Shown here piece after piece: positions 44,990 through 54,300 of a stretch of 64,000 nucleotides of DNA (positions are counted from its first letter, which is position 1; every line of letters begins with the position of its first letter). The notes under the pieces were generated by a model. It was not told the DNA's origin. It did not search any database and worked only from the letters and a program-made list of their open reading frames with translations. The translations under genes were made by a program, and so were the position numbers. Source of the stretch: Leptolyngbya sp. SIOISBB (GTDB lineage Bacteria; Cyanobacteriota; Cyanobacteriia; Phormidesmidales; Phormidesmidaceae); NCBI GenBank assembly GCA_010671905.1, contig JAAHII010000001.1:7092026-7156025 (forward strand), written 5' to 3'.

Positions 44990-47581
44990 ATGGATGCCGA
45001 CCCGTCTCAATCTCCCTCCCCTGAGTCTCAGTCTTTTGAGTCCTCTAGTTCTGTATTCAGCAGTAATGCCGATGGCAACCTGTTGGTTTTGCTGACGGGG
45101 GGATTTTACGGTCTGTTCACCTTCCTGAGTACTAATCAAACCATTGTCTGGCCTTGGGCCGCCCTCTGGCAGGCAGCCTTGATTTTACCGATGGTATGGC
45201 TGTTGTGGCAGCTATGGTATAAATCACTATCGCGCTTTCGCTTGGGGAACGGCTTTGACTGGCTAGCGGCGATCGCCCTCTTGGGCCTGGTTTTGTCAAC
45301 CTTGGTAACCCAATTCCACCAGCCAGCTGTGTGGTATGCGATCGGGGGATTAAGCGGACTGGCAGCTTTATATGGCTTAATGGGCTGGCTCACGGCTGAG
45401 CGTAGACTTTGGCTATTAAAGGCGCAGGGTTATCTCGCCTTAGCGTTTATCGTTAGCAGCTTAGGGCAATGGTTTTGGCGACTTTACCGCCCAGAAGTGG
45501 CGCGAGTAGAGGCGTTAAGCGCTTATAGTATCGATGCGTCTCTGAATCTAAATGTGTTGGGACTGCGGAACTGGTTTCCTTTGGGGCACCAAAACTATGT
45601 GGCGGGTTATTTAATCTTGGTTTTGCCACTCATTTTGGGATTGGCGCTGACTGCCAAAAACTGGCAGCGCTGGATTTGGTGGGGTGGAGGCCTATTGGGG
45701 CTAGTAACGCTATATACTACCCACTCTCGGGGGGGCACCCTGGCCCTGTTGAGCTTACTGGTGCCGCTGCTACTGGGCGTCATTTTGTTTGGGCAGATTT
45801 CGCGGCGGGTGTGGTTGCCGATATTGCTCGGCGGGGTTGCCCTGATGAGCCTGCTGATTGTCACTAATCCGCGTCTGAGTAATTCGTTGATGGCGCTGAG
45901 CCAGGGCAATGTGACGGGTGGCGGCATCACTTACCGAGTCATTACTAACCTCATCGGCTGGCGCATGGGGCAACAGTTACCCTGGGCTGGGCTAGGCGTT
46001 GGCAGTGCCCCGCTACTATTTCAACGCTACCGGCCCTTTTGGGCGGGGCGCGAGGCCGAGCTGCACTATCAGCTGCATAGCACTCCGGCTCAGTTATGGG
46101 GCGAACTCGGAGTTTGGGGCGGGGTGCTCCCCTTCGTTGCGGCAGGCTTGCTGATGATCATTCTCTGGCGGCAACGATCGCTGGTATTGGCCTCTGAGCG
46201 ATCGCCTGCTATCCGCCGGTGGAGTCTGCTCTCCGGCCTATGGGGCTATGGCATTCTCAGCTTGACCGATTACCAACTCGACGTGATTCCCATTGTTGGG
46301 ATCATCGTTATCTATTTGGCGGTATTGCTGTTTGATTTGCGTCCGCCCGCCCCCTCTGAGACGATCTCTAGGGGGCCGTCGCGGCAGCGATCGCTAGTGT
46401 TTGGGGGCATCGGCCTGTTGTTGGCGATGATGGTCTGGCTCGTGCCTCTCCACCGGGCCTGGGCTAACTCAGCAGCGGGATTTGTCGCTTTAGAAAAAGG
46501 TAATCCGGAAAGATTTGTCGTGGATTTAGAGCAATCCCATGCTCTGGCCCCTGGAGAGGCTTACTATCCATTGATCTTGGGTTGGGTGCTAGGTGACATT
46601 AGTGTTCAAGTCAATGACCTGCAAACGACGGCCGCGCTAAAAACAGAAGCCGCTCAATGGTTTCGAATTGCGAATGAGATTTCTCCTTACCAAGAATTTG
46701 GCCATTCCAGTCTGGGCTGGTTGGAGTTACCAGACAATCCCCAGGCGGCGATCGCTCAATTTGCCCAATCGACGGAGCTTGTCCCTGCCAAGCAGGGGGT
46801 GTTCTATGGTTTGGGCTACAGTCTCTTTTTGAATAATCAACCCGATTTAGCGGCCGCAGCGATTGCCCTAGAAATGCTGCGCAATCCCGGCGTGCTGACT
46901 CAGCGATCGTTGAATATCGGTGAGCTGCGTGAATTATTGCCAGCGATCACAGAGCACGCTGAAGCATGGGCTGGCGAAATTCTTGAGAACACCAGCTCTC
47001 AAGAATTGACGAGGCTCTTAGCGGAGATTTTGGGCACGTTGCATTGGTGGAATGATGACCTAGCTGCCGCTGAAGAGGCATGGGCGATCGCCGACGAGCC
47101 GATCAGTCTTGCCGTATTGGCCACCGCCCAAGGACAAACGCCAGATCTGGAGACGTTGCCTGCAGTACCTGGAAAGTGGGCACTGAAGGCCTGGCAAGAT
47201 CCCGCTAATCGGCGGCAATGGCTAGAAGCCGCTTGGCTAGAAGCCGAAGTCGACAGTAGAAACCTGCCCCAATTGCAAGCTCTCCAGCCTCCTGAAGCGC
47301 AAATTGATGCCCTGCTTGACACCATGAATGAGGCTACGACATTTGATCAGTGGTTAAAGGAATTTGTACTTTACATCCGCCTCCGCAGTGAACGCATCGG
47401 TTTTGGGGTGCTGATGCGTCACGATGATGGCCCTAGCCCTTCCGACTTCTACATTCGTTGGGAAAATTTGGCCATGAGCCGATTTTTTGAAAGGTTGCTG
47501 CCGTCTCCAGCTTTCATGTTCGAGTTAGATGCGCAATTACAACCCTACCGCGACGATCTTCTGCAAAAACTCGCGCCATAG
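44990..47581 (+). CDS. O-antigen ligase/polymerase family protein with C-terminal tetratricopeptide region
   Basis: 863 residues from ATG 44990. The first 480 or so contain about twelve membrane segments and the Wzy_C-like blocks NWFPLGHQNYVAGYL, LYTTHSRGGTLALL and GLGVGSAPLLFQRYRP. The C-terminal 350 residues are helical with TPR-like repeats (GKPERF-type start, NPQAAIAQFAQSTELVPAKQG, FYGLGYSLFLNNQPDLAAAA). Members polymerise or ligate undecaprenyl-linked glycans at the periplasmic face. The TPR tail is probably periplasmic and may bind partner proteins. Confidence 0.9.
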   Translation: MDADPSQSPSPESQSFESSSSVFSSNADGNLLVLLTGGFYGLFTFLSTNQTIVWPWAALWQAALILPMVWLLWQLWYKSLSRFRLGNGFDWLAAIALLGLVLSTLVTQFHQPAVWYAIGGLSGLAALYGLMGWLTAERRLWLLKAQGYLALAFIVSSLGQWFWRLYRPEVARVEALSAYSIDASLNLNVLGLRNWFPLGHQNYVAGYLILVLPLILGLALTAKNWQRWIWWGGGLLGLVTLYTTHSRGGTLALLSLLVPLLLGVILFGQISRRVWLPILLGGVALMSLLIVTNPRLSNSLMALSQGNVTGGGITYRVITNLIGWRMGQQLPWAGLGVGSAPLLFQRYRPFWAGREAELHYQLHSTPAQLWGELGVWGGVLPFVAAGLLMIILWRQRSLVLASERSPAIRRWSLLSGLWGYGILSLTDYQLDVIPIVGIIVIYLAVLLFDLRPPAPSETISRGPSRQRSLVFGGIGLLLAMMVWLVPLHRAWANSAAGFVALEKGNPERFVVDLEQSHALAPGEAYYPLILGWVLGDISVQVNDLQTTAALKTEAAQWFRIANEISPYQEFGHSSLGWLELPDNPQAAIAQFAQSTELVPAKQGVFYGLGYSLFLNNQPDLAAAAIALEMLRNPGVLTQRSLNIGELRELLPAITEHAEAWAGEILENTSSQELTRLLAEILGTLHWWNDDLAAAEEAWAIADEPISLAVLATAQGQTPDLETLPAVPGKWALKAWQDPANRRQWLEAAWLEAEVDSRNLPQLQALQPPEAQIDALLDTMNEATTFDQWLKEFVLYIRLRSERIGFGVLMRHDDGPSPSDFYIRWENLAMSRFFERLLPSPAFMFELDAQLQPYRDDLLQKLAP

Positions 47582-47643
47582 CAAGGAGTGTTCCGAAAAC
47601 CGTCTCTGGTTGAGCTGAAGTTCCTAGTTCTTGGCATCGGGAT

Positions 47644-47734
47644 TTATAGCAGCATTTGGAATGCTGAGGTCGGAATGCGGAATTAAAAGGCTTGTCAGAT
47701 GCCGACTACGGTGATCTAGAGTGACCTAATCAAA
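47644..47734 (-). repeat. Dispersed repeat element, copy 1 (inverted relative to copy 2)
   Basis: About 90 bp whose complement matches the element at 58417-58520. Shared blocks in order on the complement are GATTAGGTCACTCTAGATCAC, AGCCTTTTAATTCCG and AATGCTGCTATA. Lies between two convergent genes (O-antigen ligase and yrdC). No heptamer expansion in this copy. Confidence 0.75.
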
Positions 47735-47760
47735 TTGCGGCTCACTATGTACGAAATCAG

Positions 47761-47841
47761 AGTGCTACCCACTCATTCTCCCGCCTTGCTACCCACTCAC
47801 TCTCTCGCCCTGCTACCCTTCCACCCCTGCTACCCTGCTCT
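47761..47841. repeat. Pyrimidine-rich degenerate tandem repeat
   Basis: Four units beginning TGCTACCC (TGCTACCCACTCATTCTCCC and TGCTACCCACTCACTCTCTC, then two shorter and more diverged) follow one another. Located between convergent genes just 3' of yrdC. Function unknown. Confidence 0.6.
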
Positions 47842-47860
47842 CCCAAACAGCGCATGGATG

Positions 47861-48535
47861 CTAATGGGGCGATAAGACCGCTGCCTCTTTTACCTCTATC
47901 CCTAACTCGGCGGCATGTTCCCACCCGAGACCCCGCCGTTCAATTGTGGGATCAGTCGGTTCCTCTAGATTCAAGATGGTCGAGAGGCCGTAGGTGAGGT
48001 CGCGCTCGTCATCCACAATCAGATCAACCCGTGGCCCTAACACGTCAAAAAGTTCAGCCTTTGAAGGCACAGGCGTGGCGTCTAAATCCAACAACGAGAG
48101 GGCCGAGGTCGAAACGATGGGGTTGCCTAGGGCTTCGATTAACGCCAAACAGGTAGGAGAATCAGGCACGCGAATTCCAGACGTTTTGCGTTTGGGGTTC
48201 ATTACTAGCTTGGGTACTTGCTTCGTTGCGGGCAAGATAAAGGTATAGGTGCCGGGGACTAAATGTCGAATCTGCCGATAAGCTGGGTCGCTTACGTAAG
48301 CATATTCAGCAATGTTGGACAAGGACGAACACATAAAGGTCAGCGGTTTATCGTTAGCCGCTTTTTTGAGTTGTCGTACGCGATCGATCGCAGATTTGAC
48401 GGTGAGGTCACAGCCGATCGCATAGACCGTATCGGTGGGATAGAGAATAATGGCCCCTTTGCGCAAAGCATCACGAATCGTCTCAATCTCGCGAGTTTGA
48501 GGATTCTGGGGATGCACTTTGTAGATTGTCGCCAT
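47861..48535 (-). CDS. L-threonylcarbamoyladenylate synthase, YrdC/Sua5/YciO family
   Basis: 224 residues from ATG 48535 with AGGAGG upstream (complement of 48541-48547). Makes threonylcarbamoyl-AMP for t6A at position 37 of ANN-decoding tRNAs, if a true TsaC/YrdC; YciO paralogues are less certain. Motifs include GAIILYPTDTVYAIGCDL, KKAANDKPLTFMCSSLSNI, KRKTSGIRVPDSPTCLAL and PIVSTSAL. Intact. Divergent from larC with 88 bp between the starts. Exact subfamily (TsaC or YciO) cannot be settled here. Confidence 0.9.
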   Translation of the reverse strand: MATIYKVHPQNPQTREIETIRDALRKGAIILYPTDTVYAIGCDLTVKSAIDRVRQLKKAANDKPLTFMCSSLSNIAEYAYVSDPAYRQIRHLVPGTYTFILPATKQVPKLVMNPKRKTSGIRVPDSPTCLALIEALGNPIVSTSALSLLDLDATPVPSKAELFDVLGPRVDLIVDDERDLTYGLSTILNLEEPTDPTIERRGLGWEHAAELGIEVKEAAVLSPH

Positions 48536-48623
48536 GCTAGACCTCCTAGCGTTGTCTATGGGTCCTTTGTGCAAGGTAGGCTTCCATTATGGAAGATGGT
48601 CATAACAGGTTTAGCGACTTTGT

Positions 48624-50093
48624 ATGAAGACTTTAGCCTTTATCGATTGCCCTACTGGCATTTCGGGCGATATGTGTTTGGGGGCACTCGTGAGTGCCGG
48701 AGTCCCGCTGGTCTATTTGCAAACTCAGATTGCGCAGCTCCAACTCCCAGAAACTGTGGAACTCCGGGCAACCAACGTCCGCAAAAATGGCATTGCTGCG
48801 ACCAAGGTGGATGTGCTGCTGCCCCATGAGACCCAAAAGGACGTGCCGCCTCCACCGGCTCGGCATCTGCGCGATATTGAAACGATCATTACTCATGCCC
48901 CCCTGCCAGAGCGGGCGATCGCCTGGAGTCTGGCAATTTTTCGCCGCTTGGCTGAAGCCGAAGGGGCGATTCATGGCATTGATCCGCAGCAAGTGCATTT
49001 TCATGAAGTGGGAGCCACGGATGCGATCGTCGATATTGTTGGCACCTGCTTAGGTTTCGACTGGCTCGGCCTAGACGAGTTGCACTGTGCCCCTCTGCCG
49101 ACGGGCACCGGTACTGTGCGCGCGGCCCATGGACGCTTGCCGGTGCCCGCTCCCGCTGTGCTGAAACTGATGGAGATGGCCCAAGTGCCAATCTATAACG
49201 CGGGTTTAAAGGGAGAATTAGTCACGCCGACCGGCGCTGCGATCGCCACTGAACTGGCTGCCCACTTTGGCGAACCGCCCACAATGCAACTCCAGAAAGT
49301 GGGGCTCGGGGCGGGCAACAAAGATCTGCCGATGCCAAACATTCTGCGATTGTGGATTGGCCAGGTGGCTAACCATGTCGCTACCACGAACTCAACATCA
49401 CTTGGGACAGCTACCGAAATCGCCCATGGCCATCATGACCACGCCCATGCCCCGGCTCCCCACGAGCATCCGCATCCCCCAACGACGGCGGGCGACCGCG
49501 TCACCGCATCGACTGCAGTTGCAGCCACTTCAAGCCGACCTAGCGAGGTCACACCCCCTCCCCAACCTGTCGCAACGACCAAGGCGGCAACCGTTTCTAT
49601 GGCTGAGCGAGAAGCCCTATCAGGTCGGGAGACCGTCACGGTTTTAGAAACTCAGGTGGATGATTTATCGCCCCAAGCAATTGGCTATTTGTACGATCGC
49701 CTGTTTGCTGCCGGAGCGTTAGACGTTTTTGTGCAGACGGTGGTGATGAAAAAATCGCGACCGGGACATCTGCTTGTCGCGATCGCCTATCCACCCCAAG
49801 CCAACAATTGCGAAGCCGTTTTACTGCAAGAAACGACGACCCTCGGCGTCCGCTGTACAGAGCAAACCCGATTGCGCCTCCGCCGCGAAATTATTCCCCT
49901 GCAGTTACCACTCGGCACCGTGCGGATGAAGGTTGCCTTTGCCCCCGACAGCGATCGCCCGCTTAAAGCCCATCCTGAATTTGAAGACTGCGCCGCGATC
50001 GCTCAACACCACCAAATCCCCTGGCGAGACATTCACAATCAAGCCCTAACCCAGTGGCATCAACAGCGATCGGCCCAAAATCCCGCGATTTGA
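48624..50093 (+). CDS. larC: Nickel-pincer cofactor biosynthesis protein LarC
   Basis: 489 residues. LarC inserts nickel into the pyridinium dithiocarboxylate cofactor of lactate racemase-type enzymes. Start AFIDCPTGISGDMCLGAL and block QVHFHEVGATDAIVDIVG are family signatures, and the C-terminal half (VTVLETQVDDLSPQAIGYLYDRLF) is also present. In some lactic acid bacteria larC is split by a programmed frameshift, but here it is one uninterrupted frame. A His-rich linker (HGHHDHAHAPAPHEHPHPP, near 269-287) may hold nickel. larB/larE are not in the window. The cofactor-using enzyme in this organism is unknown. Confidence 0.94.
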   Translation: MKTLAFIDCPTGISGDMCLGALVSAGVPLVYLQTQIAQLQLPETVELRATNVRKNGIAATKVDVLLPHETQKDVPPPPARHLRDIETIITHAPLPERAIAWSLAIFRRLAEAEGAIHGIDPQQVHFHEVGATDAIVDIVGTCLGFDWLGLDELHCAPLPTGTGTVRAAHGRLPVPAPAVLKLMEMAQVPIYNAGLKGELVTPTGAAIATELAAHFGEPPTMQLQKVGLGAGNKDLPMPNILRLWIGQVANHVATTNSTSLGTATEIAHGHHDHAHAPAPHEHPHPPTTAGDRVTASTAVAATSSRPSEVTPPPQPVATTKAATVSMAEREALSGRETVTVLETQVDDLSPQAIGYLYDRLFAAGALDVFVQTVVMKKSRPGHLLVAIAYPPQANNCEAVLLQETTTLGVRCTEQTRLRLRREIIPLQLPLGTVRMKVAFAPDSDRPLKAHPEFEDCAAIAQHHQIPWRDIHNQALTQWHQQRSAQNPAI

Positions 50094-50214
50094 ATCTCAC
50101 ATCCCAAAACCCCAAGTCCAAATTCCTATCGAAAGCGGGCATACTCGAAAAATAGCCTCTACCATAGCTGTGGTAGGCAAAACGTGCCGCAACGTTGAAT
50201 AGGAAACGAGATTC

Positions 50215-51288
50215 ATGAATCGATTGCTTCGGTGGTTAGCAGTGCTGGCAGGGGTTTCCATTGTGAGCTTAGGCACAGTCAGTTGCTTTCCTAACTTTTC
50301 CTCCAGCTCCGATGATGGCGAAGAAGACGCTTTAGATTTTCGCTATGTCGATGGAGATGAAGACAGCGAAAACTATTTGCTAGAAATCCGAATCAATGGT
50401 CCGATTCTCAACAGTCCCTCTAATGCTGGGTTCTTTGGTCTTGATTCCAGCGTGACCTATGCCTATCAATTTCAAAAACTGATGGAAAAGGTGGCGGAGG
50501 ACGATCGCATCGAGGGCATCTTTTTACGCATCTCTACCCCTGGCGGCACGGTTGTGGGTTCCAATGTGGTTTATGAAGCCCTCGCAAGCTATAAAGAAAC
50601 GACCGAAAACCCGATCTACGCTTATATCGAAGGGCTCTCGGCCTCGGGCGGCGTGTGGTCCATGGTCGCCGCTGATCAGATTTTGGCGGCACCTGGCAGC
50701 ATCGTGGGCAGCATCGGCGTGCTTGGCCCGACCCTGGTGTACTTCAACAATCCTGTGGCGGTCGATGGCGGTATCCTCGGCGGCGGCGTCACCACCCAGG
50801 ACGGCATTCAGCAATTTGTCATCTCGGCGGGTAAAGGCAAAGATTTGGGCAACCCCTTCCGGCAACCTACCGAAGAAGAATTGCAAAGTTGGCGCATCAA
50901 TATCAACGACGAGTACGACAAATTTGTCACGCACGTGGCTGAAACGCGGGGGATTGCTGAACAGACGTTGCGCCAAGAGATGGGAGCCTACATTTTTGGC
51001 ACCGAGCAAGCCCAGCAGTACAACCTGATTGATGGTACGAGTGGTCGTCCTGAAGCGGTGGCCGCCCTTGCCGAAACTTTAGAACTGGGTGAGGATTACC
51101 AATTGGTCCGCATTGGTTATGACGAACCTAGCCTCATCGAAATTTTGCTGGGTCAAGCCCCCGTCGAATTAACCTACGACCAACAGCAAACCGTCATTCA
51201 ACAAGATCTCTGCAATTTGCAAACCTATAGCCTGTTAGCTTACTACGGCGATGTGAATACGCTATGCCCATCCCTCGTATCAGAGTGA
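50215..51288 (+). CDS. Signal peptide peptidase SppA-like S49 peptidase
   Basis: 357 residues. N-terminal hydrophobic segment ends in TVSC (about 21-24), so it may be a membrane-anchored lipoprotein. The serine protease core has FLRISTPGGTVVGSN, catalytic Ser in EGLSASGGVW (S144) and the dyad Lys in SAGKGKDLGNPFR. Short S49 form of the Bacillus SppA type rather than the long E. coli form. It would degrade remnant signal peptides or membrane fragments on the periplasmic or thylakoid side. The acidic stretch after the anchor (DDGEED) is unusual. Confidence 0.9.
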   Translation: MNRLLRWLAVLAGVSIVSLGTVSCFPNFSSSSDDGEEDALDFRYVDGDEDSENYLLEIRINGPILNSPSNAGFFGLDSSVTYAYQFQKLMEKVAEDDRIEGIFLRISTPGGTVVGSNVVYEALASYKETTENPIYAYIEGLSASGGVWSMVAADQILAAPGSIVGSIGVLGPTLVYFNNPVAVDGGILGGGVTTQDGIQQFVISAGKGKDLGNPFRQPTEEELQSWRININDEYDKFVTHVAETRGIAEQTLRQEMGAYIFGTEQAQQYNLIDGTSGRPEAVAALAETLELGEDYQLVRIGYDEPSLIEILLGQAPVELTYDQQQTVIQQDLCNLQTYSLLAYYGDVNTLCPSLVSE

Positions 51289-51399
51289 ATAGGGCTGGCT
51301 AGGGATATGCACGACACGGTCGCCACTGCCGGACTGGTCAGCTCTAGTGAGCTGCCGGAGTTTAGAGAACGTGATTAAGGGGTCCCAAAACAACCTGCA

Positions 51400-54300
51400 T
51401 CACGCCGATCGCACCAAGGTACAGCAGCGATCGTAGTAGCTGCGAGCCACTTTATCCGTCGAACAAATTTCTAAACAGCGTTGGAACCGCTGTCGAGCCT
51501 CTTCAAATCGCTGTTGATAGAAATAGGCCAAGCCCGTTTCAAAATCGGTGCGACTCTTAAGCTTGCCTGCTCGCTGCTCCGGAGGATCTGGATCAAACAC
51601 CTCATAAACACTGACATGGGCCACCTTGCCTTTGACCTGCACCCGATCAATCACGCGCATTGCGTAATCATTCGAGTCGCCCAGCTCTAAGAAAGTGTGA
51701 TGAGAAATCAGGAGATTTGCGCTGTAGATGCGGGTCATTCGCTCAATCCGCGAGGCCACATTCACGGTATCGCTAATGGCAGTGCTATCCATGCGATTGC
51801 GGCCCCCCACAGTGCCCAACATCACGGCACCGGTATTAATGCCAATGCCCACATCCAGCACCGATTTGCCGTACTGCAAGCGCTCTTCGTTGTACTTGTC
51901 TAACCGGCGCAGCATATCAATACTGGCCGTTAGGGCATCATCAGCCCCTTGACTAAAGAGTGCCATGATGGCGTCGCCAATATATTTGTCTACGAAGCCA
52001 TTGTGTTCAGCGATCGCGGGCTCCATCCGCGACAAAAAGGCATTCAAAAACTTAAAGTTTTCTTCCGGTGTCATCTGCTCCGACAAACTGGTGAAATCTC
52101 GAATGTCGGCAAACACCACCGACATCTGTTGCTGCACCTGATTGCCTAACTCCACCTCAACGATGCTTTCTTTATTCAAGAATTGCAGAAACTGACGGGG
52201 CACAAAGCGACCATAGGCTTGGTTGATTTTTGACAGGTAAAGATGGGTCTTGAGACGAGCCAGTAATTCACTTTTTGAGATCGGTTTCGTCAGATAATCA
52301 TTGGCCCCAGACGATAGCCCCATGACCAAATCACCCACCTGATTCTTGGCGGTCAGCATCATAATGGGTAGGGCATGAGCTGGATAGGTTTCCCGCAGCT
52401 TGCGACAGACCTCAAAACCAGTCATTTGCGGCATCATGACATCCAGCAAGATGGCGTCTGGTTGCAAGCCCTCTGCAAGCAGGGTCAGCGCTTCTGGGCC
52501 GCTGCCAGCTTGGACGACGTGGTAGTGATTTACCGCTAAATGATTGCGAATAACTTGCCGATTAATCGGCTCATCATCCACCACTAGAATTAGAAAGGTG
52601 CGGCGGGCCAAGACTGCATCGGCTTCATCATAAGCCGCTGATTTACTCTCTGATACCGTTTCTTGTAGCGATTCAGGCAGGGTCGTTTGTACTGGCCAAC
52701 CCCAGTCCGTTGGTTGACCGGCATTAGTCATGGTTGGGGCGCTCTCAAGCGGAGCCAGTAAGTGGGCCTGAGTAGTAATGGGCAGCGTAAAGGTAAATTG
52801 TGAGCCGACGCCAACGGCCGAGATGACTTGAAACGTGCCCCCCTGCAGTTCCACCAGCTTCTGAGATACCGCGAGACCAATCCCCATACCACCGTAGACG
52901 CGCGCTGTGGAGCCATCTGCCTGTTCAAAGGGTTCAAAGATACAAGCCAGTTTATCTTCAGGGATGCCAATTCCAGTATCTGACACCGTAATTGCTAAGT
53001 AGTAATCAGAGGATTCGATCGGGGCAAGGCTTGGGCGGTTCACAGCAGGGTCTGATGGTGCACTAGTCGAAGCCAATGCGAGAGCCTGGCGAGGTTCTTG
53101 GCGAGGTATTGACTGCGTCATCTGCCCCACGCCAGGCTCAGCTCCCTGCTTAGAAAAAGCTTCGTCTGTATGGTGAGGCCGGGGACACAGGCTGGGCAGG
53201 GTCGATGACAGCATGACTGGGCGAGCGTCAGGATACTGAATAATTTGGGCTGAGATCCCGACCATGCCATATTCGGTGAACTTCACCGCATTCCCTACCA
53301 AGTTATGCAAGATTTGCTGGAGGCGATTTTCATCGGCTAAAACGGGGGGTAATTTGGGCGATACGGCATTGATTAACTGCACCTTTTTTTCGCGAGCCAG
53401 GGGACGGCTGAGGGTCAAGACAATTTCTGTTGCTTCTCGTACACCCACGGGGCGAGGATGAATTTCGACTCGATCTTGTTGCAGTTGGGCAAAATCAAGA
53501 ATATCGTCAACGAGGGCTGATAACCGCCGTCCGCTAGCCACAATCATGGCCAGATTCCCTTTGGTTTGCCGGGTCTGAGGACCGCTCGCGCCATCAATGA
53601 GTGACTCTGCCAGACCGATGATGCCATTGAGGGGTGTGCGCAATTCATGGGAGGTATTGGCCAAAAATTCGTCTTTTAGCTTGTCGAGGCGCTGGAGTTC
53701 GTGATTGTGGGCTTCGAGTTGTTGAAAGGACTGTTGGAGCTGATTAGCCATGCTCTCAAACGAGTGTGACAGTTCTGACAGCTCTTCAAAGCGACCGTCG
53801 GGTAATGGAGAATCCCAGGTCCCAACAGCCAATTTTTTCGAGGCTTCGCTTAATCGCTTAATCGGTTGGGCTACCCAGCGGGCTGTAATCCCCGCGATCG
53901 CGCTGGCCACAACGAGGGACAACAAGCACAACAGCAGAGTATTCCGAGTATTTGCCGCAAACTGGCCTTTGAAATCGGCTTCCGGAATGGCGGTAACAAT
54001 TAGCCAATCGAGCCCCCGTCCATCCCGAAAGGGCACCACTTGCACTAACTGCGCCTGCCCGTCCAATTCATAGGTCAGCTGATTGGCTGTAGTCACCTGT
54101 TCCAGACTGCCGTAGGCCTCAATGAGATACTGGGCCGCTTCTCGAATGATCGGTTCTTGGCTCGCCGTGGCTGATAACCGCGCTTGTTCCCCGTTGTCTA
54201 ACCTCAGGAACGGTAACTCCTCGGCCGAGGTGGCGACAATATCCCCCGTGCGCTCCATGATGAAGGCTTCACCATTCGGGCTAATATTGAGCGTCCGGAG

